From positions 303,043-367,042 of the forward strand of contig JBBQZP010000001.1 in assembly GCA_038207585.1 (NCBI GenBank): a stretch of 64,000 nt of DNA, given 5' to 3'. Below, piece after piece: positions 9,292-16,558 of the stretch. Source of the DNA: JBBQZP01 sp038207585 (lineage in GTDB: Bacteria > Pseudomonadota > Alphaproteobacteria > Rhodobacterales > Rhodobacteraceae). The position numbers and the translations under genes were made by a program. The notes beneath the pieces are model-generated. The model did no database searches, was not told where the DNA came from, and saw nothing but the letters and a program-made list of their open reading frames with translations. Each line of letters begins with the position of its first letter. Position 1 is the first letter of the stretch.

Positions 9292-9933
9292 ATGCTGTAT
9301 CAAACCTGCCATCTTGCCGACCTGTTCGAAGGCTTCGCCAGCCTGATGGCACGCGAACGCGATGCCTTGTGCCGGATGGACGGGCTGATCGGGGACGCGG
9401 ATCACGGCATCGCCATGTCGCAGGGCATGGCTGCTGCGCACACTGCGGTCGCGGCCCTTGGCGATGTGACGCTGCAAGACCAGTTCAACGCCGCCGCAAA
9501 GGGCTTTCTCAATGCGGTCGGGGCATCCTCTGGCCCGCTTTACGCCACCGCGTTTCTGCGTGCGGGCAAACTCGCAGGGCCGCGCACCCAGATGCCGCTG
9601 GCCGACACGCCGCAGATCATTGCCGCGATGGCCGAAGGGATTGCACAGCGCGGCAAGGCGGTTCCCGGACAAAAGACCATGCTTGACGCGTTTGCCCCTG
9701 CCGCAGCGGCACTGGGTGCGGGGTCACTGCGTGCCGATATCGCGGCGGCCCGGTCGGCTGCGCAGGCGGGGGCCGCAGCCACCACAGACATGATCGCAAC
9801 CATTGGCCGTGCCGCCCTTCTGGGGGAACGCAGCCGGGGCCACCCAGACCCCGGCGCTGCCTCTGCCGCCCTGCTGATCACTGCGTTTTGCGACCAGATC
9901 GAGCGCCTTGCCCAATCAGAGGATACACCATGA
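9292..9933 (+). CDS. dhaL: dihydroxyacetone kinase subunit DhaL-like
   Basis: A 213-residue nucleotide-binding subunit of the Dha kinase. It contains LIGDADHG near residue 30, whose aspartates chelate the Mg ions holding ADP/ATP, and PGQKTMLD and LGERSRGHPDPGA later. It should pair with the DhaK just upstream. It completes a kinase for dihydroxyacetone or erythrulose in the tetritol route. The last codons overlap the start of the triose-phosphate-isomerase-like gene (ATGA), so the kinase and isomerase are translationally coupled. Confidence 0.88.
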   Translation: MLYQTCHLADLFEGFASLMARERDALCRMDGLIGDADHGIAMSQGMAAAHTAVAALGDVTLQDQFNAAAKGFLNAVGASSGPLYATAFLRAGKLAGPRTQMPLADTPQIIAAMAEGIAQRGKAVPGQKTMLDAFAPAAAALGAGSLRADIAAARSAAQAGAAATTDMIATIGRAALLGERSRGHPDPGAASAALLITAFCDQIERLAQSEDTP

Positions 9934-10697
9934 CGGCCCCCCGTTTCTGGATCGGCACAAGCTGGAAGATGAACAAGACCCTGCCCGAGGCGCTGGCCTT
10001 TGCCGCAGGTCTGGCGGCGCATGACGCCACCCGCGATCCGCGTATCCAGCGCTTTGTGATCCCGCCCTTCACGGCTGCGCGACAGGTCAAGGCGGCGCTT
10101 GCCGGAAGCTCTGTCAAGGTTGGCGCGCAGAACATGCATTGGGCCGATGAGGGGGCGTGGACGGGCGAGATTTCGGCCCCGATGCTGGTCGATTGCGGGC
10201 TGGATATGGTGGAACTTGGCCATTCCGAACGCCGCGCGCATTTTGGCGAGACGAATGAAACCGTGGGGCGCAAGGTCGAGGCAGCCATCCGTCACGGGTT
10301 GATCCCGCTGATCTGCATCGGCGAAACCCTTGCCGACCGCGACAGCGGCCGTGCGCCTGCGGTGTTGGAAACCGAGGTCCGGGCCGCACTTTCCCGCCTT
10401 GACCCCGCGCAACATGCCGCACCTCTGCTGCTGGCCTATGAACCCGTCTGGGCGATCGGCGCGAATGGCATCCCCGCCACAGCCGATTATGCAGATGCCC
10501 GTCAGGCCGAAATCATCGCTGTGGCGAACAGCGTGCTTGGCCGCCGTGTGCCCTGCCTTTACGGCGGCTCGGTCAACCCCGAAAACTGCGCCGACCTGAT
10601 CGCCTGTCCGCATATCGACGGGTTGTTCATCGGGCGCGCGGCATGGGATGTGGCGGGCTATCTTGACATCCTTTCCCGCGTTTCTGCTGCCCTCTGA
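9930..10697 (+). CDS. eryH: triose-phosphate isomerase-like tetrulose-phosphate isomerase, EryH-like
   Basis: A 255-residue TIM-fold isomerase. It has Lys13 in SWKMNK, the active-site His in ELGHSERR (about 97) and Glu in AYEPVWAIG (about 169), plus the GGSVNP phosphate loop. Placed between DhaL and an RpiB-like gene it matches EryH (L-erythrulose 1-phosphate isomerase), which yields D-erythrulose 4-phosphate. It could equally act as a second triose-phosphate isomerase for DHAP made by DhaKL; both may be true. The start was set at 9930 on the ATGA overlap and AGAGG upstream; the open frame extends 5' into dhaL. Confidence 0.85.
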   Translation: MTAPRFWIGTSWKMNKTLPEALAFAAGLAAHDATRDPRIQRFVIPPFTAARQVKAALAGSSVKVGAQNMHWADEGAWTGEISAPMLVDCGLDMVELGHSERRAHFGETNETVGRKVEAAIRHGLIPLICIGETLADRDSGRAPAVLETEVRAALSRLDPAQHAAPLLLAYEPVWAIGANGIPATADYADARQAEIIAVANSVLGRRVPCLYGGSVNPENCADLIACPHIDGLFIGRAAWDVAGYLDILSRVSAAL

Positions 10698-10727
10698 CAC
10701 CCTTTTTCGCACCCCCAAGGAGATACC

Positions 10728-11183
10728 ATGAAAATTGCAATCGCCGGAGACAGCGCCGGAGAGGGGCTTTCCGCAACCCTCGCCGCCCATTTGCAGGGCC
10801 GCTTTGACGTCACCGAACTGTCGCGCACCGATCAGGGGCCCGACGCCTTTTACGCCAATCTGGCCGACCGGGTGGCGCAGGCGGTCATGGCAGGCCAGTT
10901 TGACCGCGCGATCCTTGTCTGCGGCACGGGCATCGGTGTGTGCATTTCCGCCAACAAGGTGCCCGGCATAAGGGCCGCGCTGTGCCATGACACCTATTCG
11001 GCAGAACGCGCAGCACTGTCGAACGACGCACAGATCATCACGATGGGTGCGCGCGTCATCGGACCGGAGCTTGCCAAAGCCATTGCCGAGGCTTTTCTGG
11101 CACAACGCTTTGATCCGCAGGGGCGCAGCGCGTCGAATGTAGATGCGATCAAGGCTCTGGATACAAAATATCATCCGGGGTGA
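10728..11183 (+). CDS. eryI: RpiB-family sugar-phosphate isomerase, EryI-like
   Basis: A 151-residue RpiB/LacAB-type isomerase. It has the active-site Cys followed by the GTGIG anion-hole loop in CGTGIGVC, and ALCHDTYSAERA, the usual phosphate- and ring-opening segment. In erythritol catabolism EryI (D-erythrulose 4-phosphate isomerase) yields D-erythrose 4-phosphate, which enters the pentose phosphate pathway. AAGGAGATACC precedes the ATG as a strong ribosome site. It is the last gene of the plus-strand operon; dead IS6 sequence begins about 200 bp downstream and I see no clear terminator. Confidence 0.87.
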   Translation: MKIAIAGDSAGEGLSATLAAHLQGRFDVTELSRTDQGPDAFYANLADRVAQAVMAGQFDRAILVCGTGIGVCISANKVPGIRAALCHDTYSAERAALSNDAQIITMGARVIGPELAKAIAEAFLAQRFDPQGRSASNVDAIKALDTKYHPG

Positions 11184-11440
11184 ACGGCACAGTTGGCCGC
11201 CAGAGGCGGTTTGCAGGGGCCCTGTCGTGAATTCGAGTAACGGTTTGAAGACGCCAGACTGCGGACATGACTATGGTGCCAGTGCAGCAAATGGTTGGAA
11301 GGCGCCTGGCCCATTCGCGGCGAACTGACCCTTTAGAACCGTATGAATGACCTTGATCCCTGTGAGGGTTGCTGCGGCAGAGGGGAGGGCCTTGAAGCCC
11401 CTCATTGGGCAAGTCCTTCGCTTGAGAAACCGGCGATCTG

Positions 11441-11479
11441 TTCTCCCCTGCAGGGGCTTGCGTGCAAACCACGAGAGGG
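11441..11479 (+). repeat. 39-bp palindromic element copy E (inside IS6 remnant)
   Basis: The copy runs CCCCTGCAGGGG, a TTGC/GCAA inner hairpin and CGAGAGGG. Removing exactly 39 bp restores the IS6 peptide SPEEQIAGF, with GAA on both sides of the insertion. The insertion keeps the reading frame. Confidence 0.75.
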
Positions 11480-11673
11480 TTCTTCAGGACTGGCGTTGAG
11501 GTTCTTGACCTGCCGGATCATGACGATGGTCCCGATAGCCGGCCTGAAAAACCGCCGGGCTGCAGCCAGGTTTCGACGCTGGGAAAGCATGAAATCAATG
11601 GTTTGGCGATCTTGATCCACCGCGCGGCACAGGTAGGCCCACTTGCGCCGGACTTTGATGCAAGGTTCAGCTG

Positions 11674-11712
11674 CTCCCCGGCAGGGCATTGCCCGGCAAC
11701 GTCCCGAGAGGG
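11674..11712 (+). repeat. palindromic element copy F (inside IS6 remnant)
   Basis: The same element as copy E: CCCCGGCAGGGC, a short inner hairpin and CCCGAGAGGG. It lies in the transposase just after a WRLDE-like position, upstream of CIKVRRKW, and interrupts the region of the first catalytic Asp. Confidence 0.7.
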
Positions 11713-11895
11713 CAGCCGTCAGGACTTCACCGTTGCACGTTTCCAGGCTCGCTCATTTGGGGCATTAAAGGACAGAACTTCACTACCCAGCGGTTCATGG
11801 TGGCGTGATCAATGGTAACGCCGCACGCGGCCATGTATTTCTTCGAGATCCGCGCCGGACACCGCATGGCGGACATGAAAAAACACCGCGTGCAG

Positions 11896-11934
11896 CCCAC
11901 TCGTGGGTTAGAGGCAAACCCCTGCCGGGGGGAC
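11896..11934 (-). repeat. palindromic element copy G (inside IS6 remnant)
   Basis: On the minus strand: CCCCGGCAGGGG, TTTGC, a loop and CCCACGAGTGGG. It sits between PKAV and HAVFF of the IS6 transposase, positions that are adjacent in intact relatives. Confidence 0.7.
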
Positions 11935-11980
11935 AGAACACGGCCTTCGGATAGGGCACACCTCTGAAATCCATTGCCAA

Positions 11981-12143
11981 TCTGCCCGACCTGCGCACCT
12001 GATGCATCCAAATGCGCTTTGAAACATCGGCCGTCGCGCGTGAAGAGAAAAAGTTTGCGGCGCGGCCCGATTTGTCCAGTCCCAGTTTTCTCATCGGCGC
12101 AAATGAGCCCGATCATGTCTGTCGAACGACTCGTAACTGCCCC
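11981..12143. other. degraded sequence between IS6 remnant and SorC-DhaK gene
   Basis: No recognisable gene. The open frames here have no family resemblance I can name. It is probably the eroded outer part of the IS6 element or other mobile debris downstream of the convergent operons. Confidence 0.4.
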
Positions 12144-14219
12144 TTAGGCAGGACCGGGACGATAAATCGCGGCCCCATTGCACGGGGCGTCCAGCAAATC
12201 GGTCAAGGTCTCGTCCAGATGCAAAATCGACAGCGACGCGCCAACCATGTCGAGCGAGGTGAAATAATGGCCGACCCAGGTTGCGTGAACTGCAATGCCG
12301 CGCGCCTTGAGCCGCTGCCGCACGCGGCGGTTTATAACGTAAAGCTCCATCATCGGAGTGCCGCCCAGCGAGTTGACCAGAACTGCCACGCGGTCGCCTT
12401 CTGATGGGTTCATTTCCGACAGGATGCGGTCGATCATCAGGTCTGCCGCGTCATCTGCCGTGCCAAGTTTTTGACGGGCGACGCCCGGCTCGCCGTGGAC
12501 GCCGACCCCGATTTCAATGTCATTGTCGCCCAGAACAAAGCTGGGCCGCCGCGTATCAGGCATCGAACAGGGCTCCAGCGCAATGCCGACGGTGTAGGTG
12601 CGGGCATTGGCATGGCGTGTCAGTGCCTCGCAGGTGTCAAGCGGCAACATCTGGTCGCATGCAGCACCGGCGATCTTGAAGATGAACATGTTGCCGGCCA
12701 CGCCGCGCCGGCCACCCCGGTTGTCCAAAGGGCCGGAGGCGATGTCGTCGGTGGTCACGATGGTGCGCACTGTGATGCCCTGCGCCTCGGCCATTTCGGC
12801 AGCGATGTCAAAGTTCATCACGTCGCCGGAATAGTTGCCATATACGTAAAGCACGCCAGAGCCGCCGTTGGCGGCCAGAGTGCAGGCCAGGATCGGGTCA
12901 GGAGGGGGTGCCGCAAACACGTTGCCGATGGCCACGGCATCGGCCAACCCGCGCCCGACGTAACCCAGAAAACCGGGCTCATGCCCCGCGCCACCGCCGA
13001 TGACCAGTCCGACCTTGCCCGGACGTGGACCGTCACGCGCCACGAGCGACCGTAAAGACCCGTCAATCGGGGCGATGAGATGCGGGTGCGCGAGAACCGC
13101 CCCCTCGAGCGATTCCGAAACGATGGCGGCCGGGTTATTGATCAGCTTCTTGACGATGGACCGTCGCGCTGCGGGAACCTCGCTTGGCGGTGCCGGGGTG
13201 GACCGCCGCGTGCTGGCCACATAGCTGTCCGCGGTCAGAATGCCGCGCCCCGTGGCGGAATCGGTGACCAGAACGTTCACAAAGCCGCCGCGCAGCGCCG
13301 CAAGCATGGCTGGCACCTTGTCAAACCCACCTGCCACCGCGATGCGTTGATGTATCTTTTTGAGGTCTGCAAGCTCGATCCCGATGGTGCGGGCATCCAG
13401 CGGACCCACGACAGGCTCGCCCCTTGCATTGATAAAGCGCCCCGCGATGCTGCCCACGGCTTCGATATAATCGCTGTGCGGGCGCGCATCGTCGAAAAAT
13501 CCCGAGGTGTGGATCGTCGATTCCGGTCTGAGGCTGGAAATCCCCAGGACGATGCGGTTGACATCTGCAAGTGCGGCGAATTGTTCGGTCAGCACCGCTT
13601 CTCGCAGCAACATGTCGCGCACTTCGGGCGACGAGACCATCGCAGGGGACGAGATGGGTATGCAGCGCGCCCCGATCGCCTCGGCCAGACGGGTGGCACA
13701 GGCCTCGGGCGTCCATTTGATCCTGGCGGTCGTTCCGCCGGTGGCTTGTACGACCCGCAAATCCTGCAGGTCGCGTCCACGCATCGCCATTGCCAAGGCA
13801 AGCGTCGTACGCCCCCACGTGACGCCAATTGTGTCGCCGGATTTCATCAGCTTGGACAGAACCTGCGCCCCAACGGACCCGAGCCGCTGGATCAGCGAGC
13901 CATCGCCGCCATCCGTCGGGATGACGATACATTCCTCCAACCCGAAATGATCCTTCAATGCATTCGAGATTGTCAGAGACTGGAACTTTTCCTGCACGAT
14001 CTGAATGTTGACCACGCCGCGTGCGCGCGCATCGGCAAGATAGGCATTGACCGTCGCACGCGAAACGCCAATCGCCTCGGCAATGTCGCCTTGCGTCATG
14101 CCCTCTTCATAGTAGAGCCAAGCCGCCCACAGCAGGGGATCATCGCCAAAACGCAGGGGAATACCGTCTTCGCGGTCTGGCGCTGTTGCGGCGTTGGCAG
14201 GCGATCTTGGACGCCCCAT
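12144..14219 (-). CDS. SorC-family regulator fused to DhaK kinase domain
   Basis: One uninterrupted 691-residue protein. Residues about 25-330 form a SorC/DeoR-type sugar-responsive regulator: a helix-turn-helix at about 40-69 (TQGDIAEAIGVSRATVNAYL), then the sugar-phosphate effector domain (GVTWGRTT, GGFDKVPAMLAALRGG). A Pro/Ser/Ala-rich linker at about 336-353 joins it to a complete DhaK domain (about 354-691) with GGGAGHEP near 409 and the substrate-binding His near 575 in GVGVHGEPG. EryD, the erythritol repressor, is also SorC family. The fusion could let binding or phosphorylation of the ketose feed directly into DNA binding; that is inference. ATG at 14219 overlaps the dhaL stop as TGATG; a GTG one codon upstream is possible. 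Confidence 0.93.
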   Translation of the reverse strand: MGRPRSPANAATAPDREDGIPLRFGDDPLLWAAWLYYEEGMTQGDIAEAIGVSRATVNAYLADARARGVVNIQIVQEKFQSLTISNALKDHFGLEECIVIPTDGGDGSLIQRLGSVGAQVLSKLMKSGDTIGVTWGRTTLALAMAMRGRDLQDLRVVQATGGTTARIKWTPEACATRLAEAIGARCIPISSPAMVSSPEVRDMLLREAVLTEQFAALADVNRIVLGISSLRPESTIHTSGFFDDARPHSDYIEAVGSIAGRFINARGEPVVGPLDARTIGIELADLKKIHQRIAVAGGFDKVPAMLAALRGGFVNVLVTDSATGRGILTADSYVASTRRSTPAPPSEVPAARRSIVKKLINNPAAIVSESLEGAVLAHPHLIAPIDGSLRSLVARDGPRPGKVGLVIGGGAGHEPGFLGYVGRGLADAVAIGNVFAAPPPDPILACTLAANGGSGVLYVYGNYSGDVMNFDIAAEMAEAQGITVRTIVTTDDIASGPLDNRGGRRGVAGNMFIFKIAGAACDQMLPLDTCEALTRHANARTYTVGIALEPCSMPDTRRPSFVLGDNDIEIGVGVHGEPGVARQKLGTADDAADLMIDRILSEMNPSEGDRVAVLVNSLGGTPMMELYVINRRVRQRLKARGIAVHATWVGHYFTSLDMVGASLSILHLDETLTDLLDAPCNGAAIYRPGPA

Positions 14220-14896
14220 CACTCTGCGCCCGGTCGAAGGCCCATTTTGCCCGTAGCGCGAAGTTCGGTTGCGATCACCTCGATGATCGCAGCAGCGGAG
14301 GCGGCGCCGGGGTCAAGATGGCCAAGACTGCGTGCGCCCAGCCGTGAAGCGCGGCCGCGTGACGCGATCATGGCGCGGGTGGCCTCGCATCCCGCCTGTG
14401 CCGCCGCACAGGCCCGATCCAGAACCTCGTGTGCCGGCAGTCCGGCCTCCAGTCCGGTACGCACGGCATGTGCGGCGGGGCTCCAGACGTCCATCATCGT
14501 CTTGTCACCCGGCACGGCCTTGCCGCGTTTGGCGATACCGGCGGACATGGCCTCGATCAGTTGCAGCGCCTGAGCGGGCGTCAGCCGTCGTGCATCACCG
14601 ATAAAGGCCGCCGCACTCATCATGGCCGAGGCGTAAAGTGGGCCGGGCGCGCCGCCGACCGCATTGATGAACGACCGCGCTGCGATCGAAAACAGGTCTG
14701 ACAGCGGCGCATCTTCAGGGTTGGCATCGTGCAATGCGCGCACGACAGCGGCAAAACCCTGCGCCATCGACGCGCCATGATCAGCATCTCCGATCTGACC
14801 ATCCAGTTCCGATAGGTAGTTTCTGTCTTCGTTCATCCGGGCCGAAATGGCGCGGAGAATGTTCACCAAGTCAGAGGCAAGGATCGCTTCGGTCAT
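14219..14896 (-). CDS. dhaL: dihydroxyacetone kinase subunit DhaL-like (partner of the SorC-DhaK fusion)
   Basis: A 225-residue DhaL-type nucleotide-binding subunit. It has GQIGDADHGASM near residue 33 with the Mg-chelating aspartates, PGDKTMMDVWSP, and LGARSLGHLDPGA near the C-terminus. It is the second dhaL of the window and should supply ATP to the DhaK domain fused to the SorC regulator. The stop overlaps the fusion ATG (TGATG), so the two are made together. The start at 14896 was chosen because family homology begins there; the open frame runs on 240 bases 5' with unconvincing sequence. It is transcribed divergently from the ABC importer. Confidence 0.88.
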   Translation of the reverse strand: MTEAILASDLVNILRAISARMNEDRNYLSELDGQIGDADHGASMAQGFAAVVRALHDANPEDAPLSDLFSIAARSFINAVGGAPGPLYASAMMSAAAFIGDARRLTPAQALQLIEAMSAGIAKRGKAVPGDKTMMDVWSPAAHAVRTGLEAGLPAHEVLDRACAAAQAGCEATRAMIASRGRASRLGARSLGHLDPGAASAAAIIEVIATELRATGKMGLRPGAE

Positions 14897-15373
14897 ATGG
14901 ATACATTCACCCGTTCCAGCCGTTTTGTGCAACAGCAAAGACGGTGTGGCGTGGAACGGGCCGGCCTTCAGTGCGATGGGAAGCAGCAGCGGCATCTGGC
15001 CAAACTCCCAGGCTTTGTGGGGGTGAACTATAGCATCAGGCGGGCCCTGCCTTGGATGCGGGCCGACAGAATCAAACCGGCCGATCGGCGGCGGTTCATC
15101 TGGAATCTCGCGGCTGATCTTGCGGTCCATTTTCATTTAACCATATGAATAATATTGATTTTCTGGAACGAACCGCATCACCAAGTGCCAGGGTTTTTTC
15201 AAATGTCAAATATAATACGACATATGTCAACTTTGTGTTGACTCGCTTTTGAAACGAACGTTAACTGCAAAAAATTGCAGGCCGTTTTCGAAGAGGATCG
15301 CGGCCAAAAAAGCAGAATCTTTGCATTCAGCAAAGTTGAACGGCGCGTCGCGCCGGAATAGGGAGGAGCGAAA
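14897..15373. promoter_or_regulatory. divergent regulatory region between dhaL/sorC-dhaK and the ABC importer
   Basis: A 477-bp AT-richer gap between divergent operons, so both promoters and the SorC-type operator should lie here. Visible signals are a perfect palindrome GACATATGTC at 15219-15228; two direct TGTCAA repeats at 15204-15209 and 15225-15230, about two helical turns apart; and TTGACT near 15237. GGGAGGAG just before 15374 is the ribosome site of the binding-protein gene. Which sequence the SorC domain binds cannot be decided from one copy. Confidence 0.55.
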
Positions 15374-16468
15374 ATGAAACTCTTGTTGGGTAGAAGAACG
15401 GCCATGCTCGCCGCAGCCGCTGCGGTCGCAGTGGGTGGGTTTGGGTCGATGGCCCGGGCTGAAGACAATCCTACAGTTGGCATTATCGTGCCGACATTGG
15501 ATTCGGAATTCTGGAACAGATACATCGCGTTCACCAAGACTGCCGCCGAACAACTGGGCGTCGAACTGATTATCCTGAACGCCGACAACAAGCCGGACAA
15601 CATGATTCAGTTCACCCAAGACTTGGTGTCGCGCAACGTGGACGGCATCATTTCGGTCGGTTACTGGTCCTCTGCCGCACCGACCATCAAGTTCGCCGGG
15701 CGGTCCAACATTCCTGTTGCCATCACCGACAGCTATCCGGATTTCCTGCCGCAAAGCGAAGGTGCGCCCAACTACATTACTTTCGTCGGGCCAAGCGATC
15801 TTGACGCAGGCCTTCACATGGGCGAGACCCTGCTTGCCACCCTCAAGCCCGGCGCGGACGGCAAGGTTACGATCGGTGTCGTCAACGGAACGCCCGGCAC
15901 TTCGGTGGCAATTGACCGCCGTAAGGGTCTGGATCAGGCGATTGCCGAATTTGGCGCCGACAAGGTGACCATTGCAGGCGAAGTCGATGGCAACTTTACC
16001 CGCGATCAGGCGCAGACAGCGTTTGAGTCGCTATATCAGGGCCACCCGGAGATCCAGGGCGTCTTTGCATCAAACGATCCGATGGCGATGGGCGTGATCG
16101 GCGCGGTTGAACGGGCAGGCAAAACCCCCGGCACCGATATCCTGATCGTCGGCATGGACCTGAACGACAGCAACGTGGCTGCCATGAAAGAGAACAAGCA
16201 ATTGTTCAGCATTGGCGGTCACTGGCTGCAGGGCGGCATTGCCCTGCTGGTGATGTATGACTACCTGCATGGCTTCAAGGTTGCCCCCGATCAGGCCAAC
16301 ATCAAGCTGAAGCTGCTGCCGATGACCCAAGCCGAAGTCCCGCAGTTCGAAAAGGACTTCCCGGGTGGACAGCCGGCCTTTGACTTCAAGGCCCACTCGA
16401 AGGTCTATACGCCCGGCGCACCCGGCGCAGACACCATTGGCGCTGCTGTGTTGAAATACTCTAACTGA
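15374..16468 (+). CDS. ribose-type ABC transporter sugar-binding protein
   Basis: A 364-residue periplasmic binding protein of the RbsB/LacI-like type. It has an N-terminal signal peptide of about 31 residues ending near ARAEDN, then the two-lobe fold with VGIIVPTLDSEFW and GVFASNDPMAMGVIGAVERAG. It should capture a sugar or polyol for the ATPase and permease encoded next. Control by the SorC-DhaK protein and proximity to the ery-like operon suggest a tetritol or tetrulose ligand, as for EryG, but this is context only. A strong hairpin follows the stop. Confidence 0.88.
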   Translation: MKLLLGRRTAMLAAAAAVAVGGFGSMARAEDNPTVGIIVPTLDSEFWNRYIAFTKTAAEQLGVELIILNADNKPDNMIQFTQDLVSRNVDGIISVGYWSSAAPTIKFAGRSNIPVAITDSYPDFLPQSEGAPNYITFVGPSDLDAGLHMGETLLATLKPGADGKVTIGVVNGTPGTSVAIDRRKGLDQAIAEFGADKVTIAGEVDGNFTRDQAQTAFESLYQGHPEIQGVFASNDPMAMGVIGAVERAGKTPGTDILIVGMDLNDSNVAAMKENKQLFSIGGHWLQGGIALLVMYDYLHGFKVAPDQANIKLKLLPMTQAEVPQFEKDFPGGQPAFDFKAHSKVYTPGAPGADTIGAAVLKYSN

Positions 16469-16490
16469 TGCAGCGCTAACTCCGACCATT

Positions 16491-16523
16491 GTCGGCGGCG
16501 GCGTCTTCATCGTCGCCGCCGAC
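16491..16523 (+). terminator. hairpin after the binding-protein gene (attenuating stem-loop)
   Basis: A 13-bp stem with one mismatch (GTCGGCGGCGGCG against CGTCGCCGCCGAC), a seven-base loop and a short TCTTT tail. Since the importer genes follow in the same direction, it more likely protects the binding-protein mRNA or reduces read-through than ends the operon. Confidence 0.6.
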
Positions 16524-16558
16524 TCTTTAGGTAAAATCAGGCGCGATCGGGTTCCGTG

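Larger units (their letters stand above)
11402..11980 (-). pseudogene. IS6-family transposase remnant (broken, interrupted by palindromic elements)
   Basis: Fragments of an IS6/IS26-type transposase can be read on the minus strand. They are DFRGVPYPKAV, then AVFFHVRHAVSGADLEEI, then (after a frameshift) CGVTIDHATMNRWVVKF, IKVRRKWAYLCRAVDQ and a C-terminal VMIRQVKNLNASPEE. The central DDE core between RRFF and the C-terminus is deleted. Three short palindromic insertions interrupt the gene at 11441, 11674 and 11896. No terminal repeats were identified. It separates the tetritol operon from the SorC-DhaK gene and is certainly inactive. Confidence 0.8.

Noticed and set aside
9540..11174. 544-codon minus-strand open frame
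   Set aside because: Lies opposite dhaL, eryH and eryI, which are clear genes with motifs; the antisense translation is not family-like.
13080..14573. 497-codon plus-strand open frame
   Set aside because: Antisense to the SorC-DhaK fusion and dhaL; composition is typical of a GC shadow.
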